Below, in pieces: positions 15,679 through 18,192 of a stretch of 18,192 nt of DNA. The stretch is from NCBI GenBank assembly GCA_027080605.1, contig JALWRO010000190.1:1-18192 (forward strand), read 5' to 3'. The notes beneath the pieces were generated by a model. It saw only the letters and a program-made list of their open reading frames with translations. It ran no database searches and was not told the DNA's origin. A program made the translations under genes and the position numbers. Position 1 is the stretch's first letter. The number at the start of each line of letters is the position of its first letter. This stretch comes from Campylobacterales bacterium (GTDB lineage Bacteria > Campylobacterota > Campylobacteria > Campylobacterales > QNZT01).

Positions 15679-16436
15679 AACTGCTTCTGCTTCTCTCTTT
15701 GCTGTTTTTCACAGCCTGCGGCAAAGATCGGAAAAAAGACCATATCATTGCCAAAATTCCGGAAGCTTCCGGCATCTGCTACTATGCCAAAACAGATACC
15801 CTTTTTGCGGTCAGTGACCGGGGCAGAGTGTACGAACTCTCAACAGAGGGCAAAATTTTACACAAAAGAGATATTGGAAAATATGATCTCGAAGGCATCG
15901 CCTGCGACCCCAAAAACGACCGTCTGCTGGGCGTAGACGAAGGTAATGACAATATTTTGATTATCGATGCCAAAACACTGCACGTGCAAAAAGAGATCTC
16001 GGTCAAACGCTCTTTTCATGACAGAAAAATCCTCGTCAAAGACAAAGAGTACGGACTTGAAGGTATTACCGTCGATCCTTCCGGAAATGTCTATCTTGCC
16101 AACCAGTCACACCATTTTTATCCTCATGAAGATCCTTCGGTCATTGTCACGGTCAAAGATCTTACCCGTAAAAAAACACCTATTCTCTCCATCATCGATC
16201 CGCGAATCAAAGATATCGCCGGACTTGCGTACACCAAAAACGGACTCTACCTGGTCAGCGATACCAATGACAAAATCTACCGTTACAATCTGACAACCCG
16301 CAAACGGGACTTTTCTGCCAAAGTGCCCAAATTTGCACAGGAGGGTATTACCTTTGACCAAAACGGTTATATCTATTTTGCAGATGATAACGGACACATC
16401 TTCAAATACAGAGCAAAACGCTTTGGGATCGAGTGA
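15675..16436 (+). CDS. SdiA-regulated/YjiK-like beta-propeller lipoprotein
   Basis: The product has 253 residues. The N-terminus is a lipoprotein signal peptide, LLFFTAC, with Cys15 as the lipidated residue, so the mature protein sits in the inner or outer membrane facing the periplasm. The rest consists of repeated propeller blades carrying a recurring E/A-G-[IL] strand: PEASGICYY, DLEGIACDP, GLEGITVDP, DIAGLAYTK and AQEGITFDQ. This pattern matches the SdiA-regulated (YjiK) family of unknown function. Its start overlaps the phosphatase stop (ATGA, 15675-15678), so the two are co-translated. A good intrinsic terminator follows and includes the stop codon. Some family members may bind phytate-like or other phosphates; nothing visible here establishes that. 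Confidence 0.8.
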   Translation: MKLLLLLSLLFFTACGKDRKKDHIIAKIPEASGICYYAKTDTLFAVSDRGRVYELSTEGKILHKRDIGKYDLEGIACDPKNDRLLGVDEGNDNILIIDAKTLHVQKEISVKRSFHDRKILVKDKEYGLEGITVDPSGNVYLANQSHHFYPHEDPSVIVTVKDLTRKKTPILSIIDPRIKDIAGLAYTKNGLYLVSDTNDKIYRYNLTTRKRDFSAKVPKFAQEGITFDQNGYIYFADDNGHIFKYRAKRFGIE

Positions 16437-16452
16437 TGATCACTCTTTTTTT
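16431..16452 (+). terminator. Intrinsic terminator overlapping the YjiK-like stop codon
   Basis: GAGTGA (16431-16436), loop TGA, and TCACTC (16440-16445) form a 6-bp stem followed at once by seven T. The left arm is the last sense codon (GAG) plus the stop codon (TGA). This ends the phosphatase-lipoprotein operon and separates it from the OmpA-like gene. Confidence 0.8.
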
Positions 16453-16477
16453 CAGCGTAAAAACAACCGTGATAGAG

Positions 16478-16483
16478 TATCAT
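16478..16483 (+). promoter_or_regulatory. Candidate -10 (TATCAT) for the OmpA-like gene
   Basis: A promoter is required somewhere in 16453-16541 because a strong terminator lies just upstream. TATCAT within GAGTATCATG is the best -10-like hexamer I see. It would give a leader of about 50 bases ending in AGGAG (16531-16535), 6 bases before the ATG at 16542. Confidence 0.3.
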
Positions 16484-16541
16484 GTTTTTTAATGAAAAAA
16501 CTCTTTGCCAATCAAAAGGAGTTTAAAAACAGGAGCGATTC

Positions 16542-17675
16542 ATGTTAAGCAAACTGATACTACTGCTCGGTACACTCATCGGCACTTTTATCGCCTGGAG
16601 CTGTATACAAAAGAACAAAGATCTTCTCACTCCTCCGCCTGTCGCCCACACGACTGAAACAGCACAGCAAGCTGTCGAACCACAACCGCAAGATACACCT
16701 CCTGTAAAAACGCCGGAAGAGACAAAGCCTATTGATGAAGCGGTGGCTTTGGAGAAACCCTCATTCAGTTACACAAACACTCCTGCGGAGATGATAGAAC
16801 TTACCACTGCCGCAGCGGATCAGGAAGGCAACTTTACGGAAAAAGTGGAAAATTATTGCAAAGCACCTCTGTGTACGAAATCACTCCATTTTGAAGACGA
16901 TGTCGAAGCAGCGTCGTGGAAAAAGCAGATTTTCCCGCTTATCGATTTTATGCGTGAGCATCATGTTCAGGATGCCTCTGTCAAGATAGAGCGACAGACC
17001 GTTACTGCCGGCGGCACTTTTGCGGATACTGCGCAAAAAGATGCTTTCACCAAACTACTTTCAGGGTTTAAAGATGAAGGCTTTACAATAAACCAAAACT
17101 TTACAGTTACCCCTCCACCGGAAACGACAGTTGCAACTCCTTCCGAAGAGGCGCTTCATGAAACCAATACCTCAAAAGAAGCACAGTCACCGGAAACATC
17201 CAAAATAGAAATACAACCTCTTCAAGTAGAAAAACCGGAACCGGTAACTCCTAAAATACAACCGCAGGAGACACTGGAAGATGTACAACAAAAGCAAATA
17301 CAGCAAATGCAGTCAAATATCAACACCCTGCTGAAAACCCATCCGATCTACTTTAAACACAACAGTAACGAACTGACACTCGACAGTAAAAAGATACTTG
17401 ACAAAATCATCGACCTTGTCAACAAAAACACAGAAGAGATTGCAAAGCTACGTATTTCCGGTCACACCGATGCCAGCGGATCGGCTGCCTATAACAAGCT
17501 GTTAAGTAGAAAAAGAGCCGAGAAAGTACGTGATTATCTCATAGAACACCATATCAATGTTCCGACACTCGAAGCAATCGGATACGGTGAGGAGAGACCG
17601 ATAAGCGACAATCCGTATGCGAAAGAGAACCGACGGGTAGAAATAGAGATCAGCAAGGAGGCTAACGATGAGTGA
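16542..17675 (+). CDS. Membrane-anchored OmpA C-terminal-domain protein
   Basis: The product has 377 residues. An N-terminal hydrophobic segment (LILLLGTLIGTFIAW, about residues 5-19) is followed by Cys21. The preceding AWS is a poor lipobox, so an uncleaved anchor is more likely than a lipoprotein. A Pro/Glu/Thr-rich linker comes next. A compact region with two cysteines follows (about 95-185, from YCKAPLCTK to INQNFTV), whose second half looks BON-like. A second Pro-rich linker precedes the OmpA domain. That domain starts at PIYFKHNSNELTLDS (about 267) and includes GHTDASG (307-313), LLSRKRAEKVRDYL and RRVEIEI, the peptidoglycan diaminopimelate-binding pattern. The order anchor - BON-like - OmpA recalls wall-tethering proteins. 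It overlaps the next gene by 8 bases. Confidence 0.85.
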   Translation: MLSKLILLLGTLIGTFIAWSCIQKNKDLLTPPPVAHTTETAQQAVEPQPQDTPPVKTPEETKPIDEAVALEKPSFSYTNTPAEMIELTTAAADQEGNFTEKVENYCKAPLCTKSLHFEDDVEAASWKKQIFPLIDFMREHHVQDASVKIERQTVTAGGTFADTAQKDAFTKLLSGFKDEGFTINQNFTVTPPPETTVATPSEEALHETNTSKEAQSPETSKIEIQPLQVEKPEPVTPKIQPQETLEDVQQKQIQQMQSNINTLLKTHPIYFKHNSNELTLDSKKILDKIIDLVNKNTEEIAKLRISGHTDASGSAAYNKLLSRKRAEKVRDYLIEHHINVPTLEAIGYGEERPISDNPYAKENRRVEIEISKEANDE

Positions 17676-18111
17676 ACAGATGCAGATGATTATAATCCTT
17701 TTTGTCTTTGCTTTTCTGATTGGGTTTTTCATTGCACATTTTATGCGCAAAGGTGCTTACAAACGCAAATATGAAGAGAAGCTCACATCCCTCGCGGAAG
17801 AGGAGAAAAAGTCGGCTTATATTTACACACAGACACTCGAAAAAGAGAAACAGGATCAGGCTAAATACCACAAAGTACATGATTTTTATGAAACAAAAAA
17901 CAACAGACTTCATGAACTCCGGGACGAGGAAGCCTCTTTAATGCAGCAGATCACCTCTCTTGAAGAGCAGAAGGAAGCATATAAAGAGAAATTTGCTACC
18001 GCCGATTCCCAGATTTCAGAAGTGAAAGATGAGATTACAAAACTCTCTGCCGAACTTGATAATCTCAGAGAGTTAAGAGACATTGTTGCCGCAAACGATG
18101 AAAAACGGTAA
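17668..18111 (+). CDS. Membrane-anchored coiled-coil protein, reading frame interrupted
   Basis: The product has 147 residues to a TAA at 18109-18111. The N-terminus is a membrane anchor (MIIILFVFAFLIGFFIAHFM, about residues 7-26) followed by basic RKGAYKRKY. The remainder is heptad-rich coiled coil with many Glu, Lys and Leu residues. AAGGAG (17655-17660) lies 7 bases before the ATG, and the start overlaps the end of the OmpA-like gene, so the two are probably co-translated and work together at the envelope. I do not recognise a named family. The stop is probably not the natural end: the coiled coil continues at once in another frame (18105-18192). Confidence 0.75.
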   Translation: MSEQMQMIIILFVFAFLIGFFIAHFMRKGAYKRKYEEKLTSLAEEEKKSAYIYTQTLEKEKQDQAKYHKVHDFYETKNNRLHELRDEEASLMQQITSLEEQKEAYKEKFATADSQISEVKDEITKLSAELDNLRELRDIVAANDEKR

Positions 18112-18192
18112 CACTCGAAAAGCAGCTGCAGGAGAAAAAAGAGTTGATCGAAAGCTATCTCCAGGATATCGACAAACTGAAAAATCTGCGTA
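18105..18192 (+). CDS. Out-of-frame continuation of the coiled-coil gene (partial, runs off right edge)
   Basis: Reading codons from ACG at 18105 gives TVTLEKQLQEKKELIES, then YLQDIDKLKNLR, to the window edge. It has the same heptad-like Leu/Glu/Lys pattern as the preceding gene. It has no start codon or ribosome site of its own, and that frame has a TGA at 18099-18101, so it is not an independent gene. One extra A in the A5 run at 18101-18105 would join both parts into one uninterrupted frame (DEK-TVTLEK). The break is therefore a one-base frameshift: a sequencing or assembly error, a true mutation, or less likely programmed slippage. Confidence 0.7.

Larger units (their letters stand above)
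1249..17916. repeat. Dispersed 8-bp palindrome TTCATGAA, 15 copies
   Basis: Copies begin at 1249, 1288, 3988, 5557, 5722, 7147, 7189, 9442, 11509, 12145, 13876, 14143, 15655, 17155 and 17909. Thirteen extend to the 9-mer CTTCATGAA on one strand. Those at 3987, 7188 and 14142 are the full 10-bp palindrome CTTCATGAAG. Fourteen lie in genes on both strands and one is intergenic. In 13 of the 14 genic copies the phase is NTT-CAT-GAA, encoding Leu/Ile/Val/Phe-His-Glu. The copy at 15655 reads TTC-ATG-AAA. Confidence 0.85.

Noticed and set aside
16498..16525. Inverted AAACTC / GAGTTT arms before the OmpA-like gene
   Set aside because: Only a 6-bp AT-rich stem with a long loop and no T-tract; compatible with chance.
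16482..16526. Possible 14-codon leader peptide ORF upstream of the OmpA-like gene
   Set aside because: No ribosome site precedes its ATG, and the residues show no attenuation-like codon run.

Overview
The window looks like chromosomal DNA of a Campylobacterota (epsilonproteobacterial) species, probably a free-living Sulfurovum/Sulfurimonas-like organism. The main reason is the order poly-Glu ChePep protein - gmk - tatA - argS, which is conserved in Helicobacter and Campylobacter. Supporting signs are TATAAT -10 boxes without a visible -35 element, AAGGA(G) ribosome sites, and nspC. No rRNA, tRNA, CRISPR array, insertion sequence or phage gene was seen. No stretch above 300 bases lacks a gene.

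Layout. (1) Positions 1-108 hold the start of a minus-strand exported protein that runs off the left edge. (2) Positions 147-3984 hold chePep, gmk, tatA and argS on the plus strand. (3) Positions 4079-4938 hold two translationally coupled, tandemly duplicated, exported DUF1566 (Lcl C-terminal-like) proteins. (4) Positions 5001-12635 hold pbpC (penicillin-binding protein 1C) followed by a 1790-residue bacterial alpha-2-macroglobulin, a pair also adjacent in E. coli (pbpC-yfhM). (5) Positions 12640-15163, on the minus strand, hold a fructosamine-kinase-family protein, then nspC (carboxynorspermidine/carboxyspermidine decarboxylase), then a RimJ/RimL-like acetyltransferase, packed as one operon. 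(6) Diverging from it at 15235-16436 are a low-molecular-weight tyrosine-phosphatase-family protein and an SdiA-regulated/YjiK-like lipoprotein. They end in a clear intrinsic terminator. (7) Positions 16542-18192 hold an anchored OmpA-C-terminal-domain protein overlapping a membrane-anchored coiled-coil protein, whose reading frame breaks at about 18101-18105 and continues in another frame to the right edge.

How the genes fit together. Cell-envelope functions dominate: TatA export, PBP1C with its alpha-2-macroglobulin partner, a peptidoglycan-binding OmpA-like protein, a lipoprotein and duplicated exported domains. The divergent kinase/phosphatase pair suggests deglycation repair of proteins. 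ChePep points to polar chemotaxis and flagellar control.

The most unusual observation is not a gene. The palindrome TTCATGAA occurs 15 times by eye in 18.2 kb, where about 0.3 would be expected at equal base frequencies. The copies lie in unrelated genes on both strands. It resembles a highly iterated palindrome (like HIP1 of cyanobacteria), which I do not know to be described for this group. All counts and alignments here were made by reading, without software.
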